The position numbers were made by a program, and so were the translations under genes. From the NCBI GenBank assembly GCA_019057775.1, contig JAHLWT010000161.1, positions 1 through 34,453 on the forward strand: DNA of 34,453 nt, written 5' to 3'. Source of the stretch: Promethearchaeota archaeon. GTDB taxonomy: Archaea > Asgardarchaeota > Lokiarchaeia > Sigynarchaeales > SOKP01. Below, piece by piece: positions 9,432 through 17,593 of the stretch (the stretch's first letter is position 1; every line of letters starts with the position of its first letter). The notes under the pieces are model-generated. The model was given only the letters and a program-made list of their open reading frames with translations. It ran no database searches and had not been told where the DNA came from.

Positions 9432-10571
9432 TCATAGAGTTTTGTATGCTTCACTAATTGATGAGCAATCCCCGCACCGGACACAACCTGCGAAGTTTTC
9501 TAAAGGGTTAACTCCATAATCTTTCATTAATTCAGCAGTCTTCCTATAGATTTCAATTAAAACTTTGAAATCAGTAAAAGGTAGATTCTTTTTTCCTGCA
9601 ATGGATCTCACAGGAGTGATATAAGGTATAACACCAATGGATACAATATTTTCGACACGTTTTATAAAGTCATCAAGAGATTCTCCGAATCCGGTCAAAA
9701 TATAACTACTCACTTGATTCTTTCCAAAAGCTAATAATGCTTGCTTCCAATTCTTTTCAAAAAGTTCATAAGACAAATGAAATTTACCTGGCGTAATTTT
9801 ACTACGTAAATTCTCATCAAGAACTTCAAGATGAATACCAATAGTATCAGCTCCAGCCTCTTTTAATTTATCTATATATTCTATATTCTCTAAAGCTTCG
9901 ATTTGTACATGTATAGGGATATCAGGATGATTGTTTTTTACTCCCTTTAAAAATTCGATATATCGATTTGCACCTTTATCATCAGTTTTATCTGTTCCAC
10001 TAGTTAATGTCATATGATTACATCTGTCTTCCTTTTTAGCAACAGTGATTACTTCTGACATCTGAGTCGCGTTCTTTTCTAAAATAGTTGCATCGTTTTG
10101 TAGGCTATATTCAATTCCACAAAATGCACATGCTTCTCCACAAGCCCAATATGCGCATTTTTGGTAAATAGTAGTTGATAAACAATCTGTTCCATGTACT
10201 AGTGCTATCTTTTTCATTTCAATTCCATCTGAAGTTTTAAATTCGGGGTTGTAGTAAAGAGGGTTTTGTACTAACTTTAATTTTCCAAAGTTTACCTTCT
10301 TTACCCTATTATAAATTTCAAAATACCCATTTTTGTTTTCTTTTAAAACTAAATCAGTTTTATCTGGATCTGACCACAAAGCTACATTAACTAAGGTTAT
10401 CAAATCGTCAAAAATGAAATATTTTCCTCCAGAAGGACCAGCTCCTCCTTTTCGGCCATAGTCAATGTCAATTCCTTGACTTTTATAGTGTGGGATAAGA
10501 TCCTTATCAAGATATAGTCCTTTACAGAGTAACTCTGTTTTCTGCTTCAGTAAGGTTTCAGAATCTATCAT
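9432..10571 (-). CDS. Radical SAM protein, possibly MSMEG_0568-like
   Basis: A 379-aa radical SAM enzyme. The [4Fe-4S]-SAM motif CxxxCxxC appears as 'CGEACAFC' (~143-150), preceded by 'QKCAYWA'. A TIM-barrel follows with 'MTLTSGTD' (~190), 'VQIEALENIEYIDKL' and 'GADTIGIHLEVLD'. A C-terminal 'CVRCGDC' motif (~364-370) could bind an extra metal or cluster. The N-terminus has a conserved Gly-rich stretch, 'RKGGAGPSGG' (~40-49). This layout recalls radical SAM proteins of the MSMEG_0568 type found beside nitrilase-family genes, but no such neighbours are here, so the subfamily is tentative. The substrate is unknown. Confidence 0.82.
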   Translation of the reverse strand: MIDSETLLKQKTELLCKGLYLDKDLIPHYKSQGIDIDYGRKGGAGPSGGKYFIFDDLITLVNVALWSDPDKTDLVLKENKNGYFEIYNRVKKVNFGKLKLVQNPLYYNPEFKTSDGIEMKKIALVHGTDCLSTTIYQKCAYWACGEACAFCGIEYSLQNDATILEKNATQMSEVITVAKKEDRCNHMTLTSGTDKTDDKGANRYIEFLKGVKNNHPDIPIHVQIEALENIEYIDKLKEAGADTIGIHLEVLDENLRSKITPGKFHLSYELFEKNWKQALLAFGKNQVSSYILTGFGESLDDFIKRVENIVSIGVIPYITPVRSIAGKKNLPFTDFKVLIEIYRKTAELMKDYGVNPLENFAGCVRCGDCSSISEAYKTL

Positions 10572-10926
10572 TATTAATAAAAAAATTTTATCATCTAATA
10601 AAACAATTCTTATAAAATTCTATTAAAATAAAATGTCTAACTTATTTAATTTTAATTCTTATCAAAAATAAACATTATTCTACTAAATTTAGATTTTAGA
10701 ATTAAAGATTTGCTTTTTTTAGCTTTTTAAATCAATTTTCTTGTCAAAATAGAAGACAAATATTCAATTACATCCAAAATTGAAAAAATTAGTGTATCTA
10801 AATACCAGTCTATCTATTAATAAAACTTATTAGAAATATATCACTTTCATAATTCAACTTTGAATATAAAATTGTCAATAGAATTACTTGAATACATAGC
10901 AAGAACAGCGTAAAAGGTGAATAAAT
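10572..10926. other. Intergenic region between radical SAM gene and L10e gene
   Basis: About 355 bp of AT-rich sequence between divergently transcribed genes. It should carry the promoters of both. I see several T/A-rich stretches but no TATA/BRE pair that stands out from the background. No RNA gene was recognised. Confidence 0.5.
10915..10920 (+). promoter_or_regulatory. Shine-Dalgarno AGGTGA that sets the L10e start
   Basis: AGGTGA is a full match to the anti-SD core and lies 6 nt upstream of an ATA codon at 10927. The last three bases (TGA, 10918-10920) are also the in-frame stop that bounds the L10e reading frame, so translation of L10e must begin downstream of this point. Confidence 0.7.
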
Positions 10927-11553
10927 ATAGCTAATAAGAGACCTTGGCATTGTTATAGTAAGTGGTCGAGAAGACCTTTTCAGCATAAAAGAAGTAGTAA
11001 TCATCGACGTGAATATGCGAGAGGAGGGGCTCAAAGTAAAATAGTTAGATTCTGGGGTGGCTCAAAAGAGACACCTTGGGAAGATTACGAGATAGTAGTG
11101 GGATTAAAAGTTAAAAATCAGAGTCAGATTTCTTCAAATACTCTTGAAGCAATACGAATTACTATTAACGGTGTCCTTCAAAGAAAACTTGGAAGACAAA
11201 ATTACAGACTTCGAATTCGACCAAAACCGTTTCAAAAATTTAGGGAGAATCGGATGTTAGCTTTTGCGGGAGCAGATCGGGTACAATCAGGGATGCGAAA
11301 CTCTTTTGGAAGATCTACTGGAGTATGTGCTAGAGTTAGAGCCGGACAAATTATTGTTGATGTAGGAACTAGTTTGAAGGATTTACCACTTGTGCGAGAT
11401 CGTTTACGAGTTGCTAACATGAAAATATCAAGCCCATGCCAAACTGTAATTCTCAAGTATAAAACTCCAGAACTTCTTAAACAATCTGGTTTACCCTTGT
11501 ATGATGCTAAAAAACGAAGGGAAATCCCGATTTACGAGTTAGTTACTGTTTAA
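10927..11553 (+). CDS. rpl10e: Large-subunit ribosomal protein L10e (uL16)
   Basis: A 208-aa protein of the 50S subunit near the tRNA A/P sites and peptidyl-transferase centre. The frame opens with I/M-A-N-K-R-P-W-H-C-Y, then a basic segment, then the conserved core: 'ARVRAGQIIVDV', 'ENRMLAFAGADRVQSGMRNSFG' (the archaeal/eukaryal uL16 loop) and 'PLVRDRLRVANMKIS'. The first ATG or GTG in frame (GTG at 11098) would remove 57 conserved-looking N-terminal residues. The ATA at 10927, with a perfect AGGTGA six bases upstream and a MANKRPW-like continuation, is therefore the likely start. ATA starts are rare, so a point mutation or base-call error of ATG is the other option. The 3' end overlaps the convergent transporter gene by 15 bp. 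Confidence 0.9.
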   Translation: MANKRPWHCYSKWSRRPFQHKRSSNHRREYARGGAQSKIVRFWGGSKETPWEDYEIVVGLKVKNQSQISSNTLEAIRITINGVLQRKLGRQNYRLRIRPKPFQKFRENRMLAFAGADRVQSGMRNSFGRSTGVCARVRAGQIIVDVGTSLKDLPLVRDRLRVANMKISSPCQTVILKYKTPELLKQSGLPLYDAKKRREIPIYELVTV

Positions 11554-12429
11554 TTCCCTACTGATTTTTTCATTATTGTTTTCTTTATCTTTCTTAAATA
11601 TATTCATTAAGAAAACTCCCGTAATAATTATCATAATCGATAAAATTATACTAGGGGATATTCTTGAACCTTCAATCATGATTAACTCAAAAATAATTGG
11701 TGAAATAATGTATAGTGAATTGTAAATTGGAACTAATTTCGAAGCTTCAGCTCCTTTTGCAAATCCTATTTGAGTAAGTAAAAATGCTAATAATCCGAGA
11801 AAGAAGCTTATCACAAAAATAAAACTGAGTAATTCTAATCGAAAGACACCCGCAAAAGCTTCCAAAAAATTACTAGAGCTCAATCCCATTCTCTTAAAAA
11901 CATTATCCATTCCTCCAAACGTCCCAGCAACCAATCCAAAAATAAAAGCTACCATTATCTTCTTTTTCCAAGAGATACTGATGAGTATTGAGAAAATTAT
12001 TACTATCACTATCAAAAGAGTAAAAAAATTCAAATAAATAATAGCTCCAGTTTTGGGGGGTTTTATTATATAAGAAAAACCAACAAAAGTAGTTCCAATA
12101 ATGATTAGTATGGCCCCAATTAATTCTGATCTCTCAATTTCCTCATGTAATATGTAATGTGAATAAACCATCAAAAGAATAAGTCCTAACCCAAAAACAC
12201 TAGAAAATACTGCTGCTGAAGCAAAGGATGTCCCTATAATTTGCCAAATCATGACTGTATTATTTAAAATAAGTCCAATAATGTAAATTAAAGGTTTTTT
12301 GCCTTTTTCTTTTAGAGTTTTCTTTCTTGAGAAAATTTCAATTCCTTGTCGTTCCATACTTTTAGCAAGGTGTAAAATTAAAGTATTTATAATCCCGAAT
12401 AATAACCCTAAGGCAATTGAGTCTGCCAT
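11539..12429 (-). CDS. DMT-superfamily (EamA/NIPA-like) membrane transporter
   Basis: A 296-aa protein with about nine to ten hydrophobic helices arranged as two repeats of the drug/metabolite transporter fold. Recognisable segments are 'NTVMIWQIIGTSFASAAVFSSVFG' split over helices 3-4 (~54-80), 'LHEEIERSELIGAILIIIGT' (~94-113, typical of the end of the first repeat) and 'LLTQIGFAKGAEASKLVPIY' (~212-231) with the parallel end of repeat two. It could export metabolites or carry Mg2+ as NIPA proteins do; the substrate is not readable. The tail is charged and cytosolic. Its 3' end overlaps the convergent L10e gene by 15 bp. Confidence 0.75.
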   Translation of the reverse strand: MADSIALGLLFGIINTLILHLAKSMERQGIEIFSRKKTLKEKGKKPLIYIIGLILNNTVMIWQIIGTSFASAAVFSSVFGLGLILLMVYSHYILHEEIERSELIGAILIIIGTTFVGFSYIIKPPKTGAIIYLNFFTLLIVIVIIFSILISISWKKKIMVAFIFGLVAGTFGGMDNVFKRMGLSSSNFLEAFAGVFRLELLSFIFVISFFLGLLAFLLTQIGFAKGAEASKLVPIYNSLYIISPIIFELIMIEGSRISPSIILSIMIIITGVFLMNIFKKDKENNNEKISRELNSN

Positions 12430-12712
12430 GATGAACTCTTTATATGTTTTTTAACCTGATTCATGATAAAATACTTTGATTAATCTGTTTTAATTATTAA
12501 ATATTACAAAATATTATTGATCAAAAATAATATGTTATCAGACCAATTCAAAAGTAGAAATGAAACATTTTATGTTAATTTTTAAACTAAAGTATTTTAA
12601 CATTGACGCGCTAAGAAAAACCCATACCTTTATTAGCTAATATGAAAATTTATTTTATATCTCTCGATTTTTTATTTATATTCGCAAAACAATACACAAA
12701 AATTGATTAAAT

Positions 12713-14062
12713 TTGAACGACCTTAAGTCTTTTTTTAACCCGAGAAGTATTTTGATCATTGGTGTATCTAGAAAGGAGTTTACCTTTAATTACACAATTT
12801 TAAAAAACCTTTTAGAGATCTTCTATAAGGGAAAAATCTATGTAATGAACCCAAACGCGAATGAAATCTTGGGTGTTAAATCCTATTCATCATTGGAAGA
12901 ACTTCCTGAAGTTCCAGATTTAGCTGTTATCGTTATCAATAAAAAAATTGTAGAAATAATAGAGAAATTAGGACAATTTGGAGTGAAATATCTAACAATA
13001 CAATCTGAATTGAAACCGGGGACTAAGTATTATAAAACAAGTTTAATGATTGGAGATATTTGTGAGAAATATGGAATCACTTACTTGGGGCCTTCTATGC
13101 TAGGAATAATTAATTTTAGTGATAATTTTACCACTTCAATCATTCCAGTCAGAAAACATATTATGAGGAAGAATAGAAATGTTAAAGAAGGTGTTGGAAT
13201 TATCGCACAATCAGGGGGCCTTGCTGGTGCTTTAGGATGGTGGTCACCCTCTCAAGATTTACCTATTTCCAAAGTGATTCACTTAGGAAGAGGGTTCCAT
13301 ATCGAAGAATCTGATATTTTAGAATACTTCTTAAATGACAGTACCATTAAAGTAATTTCAATATTCTTAAGAGATATCTCAGCTAAATTAATTGAAACCG
13401 TAAAAAAAGTAGCTTCAGTTAAGCCAATTCTATTTTTCTACGTGGGAAAAGATGAGGTTATGGAAGAAAAATTAAAAGATGCAGGAGGAATCTCTGTAAA
13501 TCATTATATTGAACTATTTGAAATTGCTAAGATTTTTCTCTGGTGTCCCAGACCAAATGGTCCAAATTTAGGTATTATTGGGCCTTCATCTGGAGCTATA
13601 CACTTAATCGTAAGAGAGATGAGAAAGCAACACTTATCACTAGCTAAACCTGGAAAAAAAGCTCAAGATGTAATTTTAGCAAAAGTGGGAGGTTCAACAT
13701 GCGAATTTGGGAACCCTGTCGATTATTGGCCTCCAGAAAGGTTTATCGGAACAAAAATCTGCGATATCTACAATACATCGGCAAATACGCTATTACAGGA
13801 TGAGAACGTTGATGGTCTTATCCTTGCTTTAGAATTTTTCATTGAAATAGAGTTTGACTTTATGATATTTAAAGATTTAAGAAATTTGTATCCAGACAAA
13901 CCTATTATTACAATTCTTATTCAAGCGGAGAGAGAAGGTTCTAAACGTGTCATTAATACTGCTTCTGAGCTAAAAATTCCAGTTTATGAGAACGAAATAG
14001 AACGTGCGATACGAGGTTATAGACTTTTATATGACTATTATTCACAAATATATAAAAAATAG
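12713..14062 (+). CDS. ADP-forming acyl-CoA synthetase alpha-subunit-like protein lacking the phospho-His loop
   Basis: A 449-aa protein starting at TTG. Residues ~1-125 are a CoA-binding Rossmann domain ('FFNPRSILIIGVSRKEF', 'GKIYVMNPNANEILG', 'PDLAVIVI'). Two succinyl-CoA-synthetase-like flavodoxin domains follow ('IIAQSGGLAGALGWW' ~166-180; 'LGIIGPSSGAIHLI' ~286-299; 'GNPVDYWPPERF'). In acetyl-CoA synthetase (ADP-forming) the second domain carries a loop with the phosphorylated His, usually in an AAxSHTG context. Here 'FFYVGKDEVMEEKLKDAGG' runs directly into the next helix and the SHTG segment is missing. No ATP-grasp (beta) domain is fused or adjacent. The protein may bind acyl-CoA without making ATP, or act as a regulator. 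Confidence 0.78.
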   Translation: MNDLKSFFNPRSILIIGVSRKEFTFNYTILKNLLEIFYKGKIYVMNPNANEILGVKSYSSLEELPEVPDLAVIVINKKIVEIIEKLGQFGVKYLTIQSELKPGTKYYKTSLMIGDICEKYGITYLGPSMLGIINFSDNFTTSIIPVRKHIMRKNRNVKEGVGIIAQSGGLAGALGWWSPSQDLPISKVIHLGRGFHIEESDILEYFLNDSTIKVISIFLRDISAKLIETVKKVASVKPILFFYVGKDEVMEEKLKDAGGISVNHYIELFEIAKIFLWCPRPNGPNLGIIGPSSGAIHLIVREMRKQHLSLAKPGKKAQDVILAKVGGSTCEFGNPVDYWPPERFIGTKICDIYNTSANTLLQDENVDGLILALEFFIEIEFDFMIFKDLRNLYPDKPIITILIQAEREGSKRVINTASELKIPVYENEIERAIRGYRLLYDYYSQIYKK

Positions 14063-14080
14063 AAAAAAAAATAGCTTAAC

Positions 14081-15376
14081 TTAACTAGAAAAGATATCTT
14101 TTAGCTCTTTAGGGATTTCCGTAGTTTCATCCATTAAGGAAAGAGCATAAACCGATTCTCCACAGTTACATTCATTTCCTTCGAATAAATAGAATTTGAA
14201 CTGATCTTTCCAATTACAAATTTGCACATTACTAATTTCTGCTACATCTCCACAGACACAATAAATTGCCATGCTTTCAGAGTAGTTTGGAACTATTTCA
14301 TTGAAATGTTTAGGAGACTTGCTAAATTCTGATTCATTTAATATATTATTGATACTATCAGCCATCATGTCTTTCAGAGTTGGAATAAAAGAAGTGATTA
14401 CACCCTCTTTTCCTTTCATTTCTGAAAGGACAATAAAATTCTTCTCCGGTTTTTCAGTTCTCTTCTTATCTGGAAATATAGGTTGTTGGAATTGCTGGAG
14501 TTTTTGAGGGATTGGAATTGGTTCTACTCCTTCAGGATATGCAAATGTGTAGAAATATTGCATAGTTCCTTTCATATTTTTCTGATTAAGTAAATTTAAA
14601 TTTTCATAATCCTGACTATGGAGTACAAACTTAATTAACTGAAGAGGTACATTCAATTCCAGAAGTCGTGAACGTATATTGTCTAACACTTCACTAGCAA
14701 AGCCTTTCAATATCATTATATCCTCTCTACTCCCTGCGTAAATAACGTTTTTGTTTTCTTCTTTAAAAGCATGCCATTTCTTAACAACTTTGCCTTTAAC
14801 TAATTGGGGCAACATGCAGAAAACGCATAAGACTGGAAATAGAAAGAAAATATCTATTGGTAGAAATGCTAAAAGAAATACAACAGCAAACAAGGGCAGC
14901 GTAATAAGTAATGTTAGTTTACGCAAACGCTTATCCATTGATCCTTTTACTCCTTTTTCCTTAGCTACTCCTTCTGCCTTCTCTTTTAAACCATTTACAA
15001 CATCAATAATCTTTTTTGATTTAAAACTTTGTAGTAAAAGTCGGTCTTCTTCTCTACCCTCTCCAAATGCCTCAATATGAGTGGATATTTGCTTGGTATA
15101 TTGGTTTACCGTATTATCTTTAAAGATAAAATCTAACGTTTCTTCAGCAAAATAATCCATAAATCGAACAATGAAGAGTTTTTTCTCAACATCTTGAATA
15201 TCTGTTGGATTTAGTCCTAATGCTTCTTGAATTACTTGGCCTTGTGTTTTTTTCACTCGCTTCCCTGGTTTTTTAGTTTTTTCTTTAGGTTTCTCTGAAC
15301 TCTCAGAATTTTCTTCTTTGATATTTTCAGTGTTTTTCATAATATTCTCATAATAACTTAGTTTAGAATATACCAT
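14081..15376 (-). CDS. Unknown membrane-anchored protein with C-terminal Cys pairs
   Basis: A 431-aa protein (419 if it starts at the inner ATG, Met13, at 15340). The N-terminus (~13-50) is Lys/Glu-rich and disordered. A helical segment leads to one tight pair of hydrophobic helices (~155-190, 'LTLLITLPLFAVVFLLAFL' and the next), so most of the chain faces the cytosol. The C-terminal ~50 residues have two C-x-C pairs ('CVCG' and 'CNCG') about 30 residues apart, possibly a metal site. I do not recognise the family. It ends convergent to the acyl-CoA synthetase-like gene and lies just upstream of the ubiquitin region, but no functional tie is shown. Confidence 0.7.
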   Translation of the reverse strand: MVYSKLSYYENIMKNTENIKEENSESSEKPKEKTKKPGKRVKKTQGQVIQEALGLNPTDIQDVEKKLFIVRFMDYFAEETLDFIFKDNTVNQYTKQISTHIEAFGEGREEDRLLLQSFKSKKIIDVVNGLKEKAEGVAKEKGVKGSMDKRLRKLTLLITLPLFAVVFLLAFLPIDIFFLFPVLCVFCMLPQLVKGKVVKKWHAFKEENKNVIYAGSREDIMILKGFASEVLDNIRSRLLELNVPLQLIKFVLHSQDYENLNLLNQKNMKGTMQYFYTFAYPEGVEPIPIPQKLQQFQQPIFPDKKRTEKPEKNFIVLSEMKGKEGVITSFIPTLKDMMADSINNILNESEFSKSPKHFNEIVPNYSESMAIYCVCGDVAEISNVQICNWKDQFKFYLFEGNECNCGESVYALSLMDETTEIPKELKDIFSS

Positions 15377-15554
15377 ATGTAATTATAGAAGGATAATTAA
15401 CTTTTGTAAAATAACCAGACTTAATAGGATATTTCTACAATTAAAGTAGATTGAAATGTATTCTGAGTTAAATTGTAATATCATAACTTGATCAAAAGAT
15501 TTAATAACAAATACGTCCAAATATTGAATTATTATTGTTAAAGAAGAAATTCAC

Positions 15555-15788
15555 TTAATAATCAACTGGAGTTGTAACATATTTTATTTCAACATCTCCT
15601 ACATCAGCGTTAAGATTCAATTTTCCTATAGGAGAAGAATTGTCTGGAGCATATTCATAAGTAAGTAATTCATCAATCGTTCCGTAATTTGAAAAACCAC
15701 CTGAAAGAGTTAGAACTGGAATAGTTATTATCAAACTGAGTCCAATAATTATCATCATAATAAGTGAGATAATCCTTTTATTCGTCAT
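15555..15788 (-). CDS. Short membrane-anchored or exported protein, possibly truncated
   Basis: A 77-aa protein with a basic start, one strong hydrophobic segment (~7-30) that could be a signal anchor, and a short extracellular part ending 'LNADVGDVEIKYVTTPVDY'. The last ~20 residues have the alternating pattern of the first strands of a beta-helix/adhesin-type (DUF4097-like) domain, which normally continues for 150 residues or more. Here a TAA stop follows, and the downstream sequence has no coding look in any frame. This could be a gene that has lost most of its length. Confidence that it is expressed is moderate. Confidence 0.45.
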   Translation of the reverse strand: MTNKRIISLIMMIIIGLSLIITIPVLTLSGGFSNYGTIDELLTYEYAPDNSSPIGKLNLNADVGDVEIKYVTTPVDY

Positions 15789-15975
15789 TTTTAGTTCTAG
15801 ATAAGATAATTAATATACTTATAATTAATTAGATAAGAGAAATTAGTATTTAATTATTAGTTAAATCAGTCTTTCGAAATCATCATTACGATCAAAATTC
15901 TTTTATACTGATTTCTCTTATATGCTTATGATACACGAATTTAAATTCACACATCTTTTAAGGTGAAACCCAAGA

Positions 15976-17091
15976 GTGCTGTTTATCGTTTTCGATCCGT
16001 TAGAACGTTTTTTCTCAAGTGTGGCAATTATAGCACTAATTTTTTGTAGTATCCTATATATAAACCGAGGACTTAAGAGAGATACTTTAGATGAAAAAAT
16101 TCTCATGTATGGGTTTGCCACTTTTTGGATTAGTATTGCTTTAATAAGAATATTTTTCTATTTTACTGATTTCTTTCTAGAAGGAACATATACAGGTGAT
16201 CTATCCGCAATATTTCAGACTTATAGTGCCAAGCGTTATATATTCCTCTATTTTTATTTGTATTTATATATCTATGTTCTTGTTAACGTAGTTTCATTAA
16301 GTATAATGTATATTTGGTTTTCAATTCGATCAAAAAAAGAGTTCCAAGCAATCTCATCAGTGATGACTATTGGATTTGCTGTTTTTTTAATGGGTTGGGC
16401 TTTTGAGATATGGATAATTAAAGCAGAAAGCTTTATCCCTCCGGCATTATCATCCATCTTTGTTTTAATTGGTGCATTAGTAGCCTTTGCTCCATTGATT
16501 ATTAATCTGGAGTTTTTCTCAAAACGTATAGCTAATATATTGGTTATTATATCAATTGGTTTTATTTTACTCTTTCTGAGTTTGACTATCTTTTCAGCAT
16601 TAGAACTGGAGGGGATTGTTATTATCATTATAATGGTTGCTGCTTTTGTTCTTGCGATTGTAGTCATTTATATGGTTGTTCTTGTAATAAGAAGTCTCAT
16701 TTCACCTTCAACTGCGGTTTTTAGTTTAGAAGAAAAAGCAGAGCTTAAAGATTTCATGAAAATGTTTGCAAAACCTCAAGGATTTACAGAAGAAGAAGTC
16801 GCTTTTCATAGGGAAAAGAAAATTTGCTTAGTGTGCAAAAATAAAATATCACGATTTAACTATGTTTGCCCCGAATGCGACGCTCTTTATTGTATTAAAT
16901 GTTCAAACGCTTTAACTGACTTAGAAAATGAATGTTGGGTGTGCCAAACACCATTTGATGAATCAATGGCATTAAAGGCTGCAAAAGAACCTGAACAAGC
17001 AGTAGAAATAGAAGATGAAATTGTTGTAGACACAGGGAGTCCTATACAAAAAACATCTCATAAGATTGATAAAAAGGGTGATCCAAAATGA
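15976..17091 (+). CDS. Seven-helix membrane protein with C-terminal RING-like eight-Cys domain (candidate E3)
   Basis: A 371-aa protein with about seven transmembrane segments (roughly 12-30, 42-62, 88-112, 126-148, 157-177, 187-207, 213-240). A cytosolic linker is followed by an eight-cysteine domain: C284, C287, C298, C301, C306, C309, C320, C323 (C-x2-C-x10-C-x2-C-x4-C-x2-C-x10-C-x2-C), then an acidic tail. The spacing fits a RING-like cross-brace or a double zinc ribbon binding two Zn. Small RING-like proteins accompany E1/E2/Ub genes in archaeal ubiquitin clusters such as that of Caldiarchaeum; here the domain is tethered to a membrane. The GTG start has AGGTGA nine bases upstream. The next gene overlaps its stop (ATGA) and ubiquitin follows. 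An E3 role is inferred from context; a membrane adaptor is the alternative. Confidence 0.72.
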   Translation: MLFIVFDPLERFFSSVAIIALIFCSILYINRGLKRDTLDEKILMYGFATFWISIALIRIFFYFTDFFLEGTYTGDLSAIFQTYSAKRYIFLYFYLYLYIYVLVNVVSLSIMYIWFSIRSKKEFQAISSVMTIGFAVFLMGWAFEIWIIKAESFIPPALSSIFVLIGALVAFAPLIINLEFFSKRIANILVIISIGFILLFLSLTIFSALELEGIVIIIIMVAAFVLAIVVIYMVVLVIRSLISPSTAVFSLEEKAELKDFMKMFAKPQGFTEEEVAFHREKKICLVCKNKISRFNYVCPECDALYCIKCSNALTDLENECWVCQTPFDESMALKAAKEPEQAVEIEDEIVVDTGSPIQKTSHKIDKKGDPK

Positions 17092-17330
17092 TCTTACAAA
17101 TAACTCCAGTAGCTTTGCTGGGAATTTTACTAGCAATATTTATTATAGTTCCTTTTGTGATCTTAACATTTATAGCAATCTGGGTCTATAAAGACGCTAA
17201 ACAAAAAGGAATTAATACCGTCGTGTGGGTTTTAACTGTGTGGATAATCCCATTTTTCATTGGATTTATTATATATTTAATCGCGAGAAATAAGATTATT
17301 GAAAACCCTACACAAAATCATAATGGATAG
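17088..17330 (+). CDS. Small two-helix membrane protein (PLDc_N-like)
   Basis: An 80-aa protein with two hydrophobic helices (~5-30 and ~43-65) separated by 'VYKDAKQKGINTVVWVL'. This pattern, with a second helix ending 'WIIPFFIGFIIYLIARNK', matches the phospholipase D N-terminal-like (PLDc_N) short membrane proteins common in archaea and bacteria; these have no phospholipase activity alone. Its ATG overlaps the stop of the RING-like gene by 4 bp, so the two are translationally coupled and the products may sit together in the membrane. It precedes the ubiquitin gene by 263 bp. Confidence 0.7.
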   Translation: MILQITPVALLGILLAIFIIVPFVILTFIAIWVYKDAKQKGINTVVWVLTVWIIPFFIGFIIYLIARNKIIENPTQNHNG

Positions 17331-17430
17331 AATAATTTCATTAACACATAAATATTAAAAACAACTAAAATATTGTTAAGATACCGAAGGATCTTGGCAG
17401 TAAGTTTCTATAATTTAGAAAAATAGTACA

Positions 17431-17446
17431 TTTATATATATATAAA
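17431..17446 (+). promoter_or_regulatory. Possible TATA element upstream of ubiquitin
   Basis: TTTATATATATATAAA is the clearest TATA-like run in the 197 bp before the ubiquitin leader. It is about 150 bp from the ATG, so it would give a long leader. In such AT-rich DNA this is weak evidence. Confidence 0.25.
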
Positions 17447-17551
17447 AATAATTATAACATAAGAAACCAATAAAGATTAAATAAACATTATAAAAATAAT
17501 AAAAATTATTTCCTGCTCCCGCTTAGTTTGTTCTTCGTACTTATTACTCAG

Positions 17552-17593
17552 CTAAGCCGAAGGGGTGTTATCCTAAGCCGAAAAGGTGTTATC
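17552..17593 (+). repeat. Two tandem 21-bp units, each with a Shine-Dalgarno, before ubiquitin
   Basis: Unit 1 (17552-17572) and unit 2 (17573-17593) differ at two of 21 positions (GG versus AA). Each contains a purine-rich (G/A)GGTG core; the second copy, AAGGTG, lies 5 nt before the ubiquitin ATG at 17594. Because 21 is a multiple of three, the frame stays open through the repeat and would encode LSRRGVI-LSRKGVI if translation began upstream (TTG at 17528). Confidence 0.85.

Noticed and set aside
9293..9484. Minus-strand 63-codon frame between SDR and radical SAM genes
   Set aside because: It begins inside the radical SAM gene in another frame and covers AT-rich intergenic DNA; no conserved pattern.
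10810..11034. Minus-strand 74-codon frame
   Set aside because: It overlaps the start of L10e on the other strand, where conserved ribosomal protein residues are encoded.
16272..16667. Minus-strand 131-codon frame inside the RING-like gene
   Set aside because: Antisense to transmembrane helices; composition is that of reversed hydrophobic codons.
17528..17593. Start of the ubiquitin gene at the upstream TTG
   Set aside because: The extension consists of the tandem repeat and lacks a beta-grasp match; the ATG at 17594 has a well-placed Shine-Dalgarno and yields the normal ubiquitin N-terminus.
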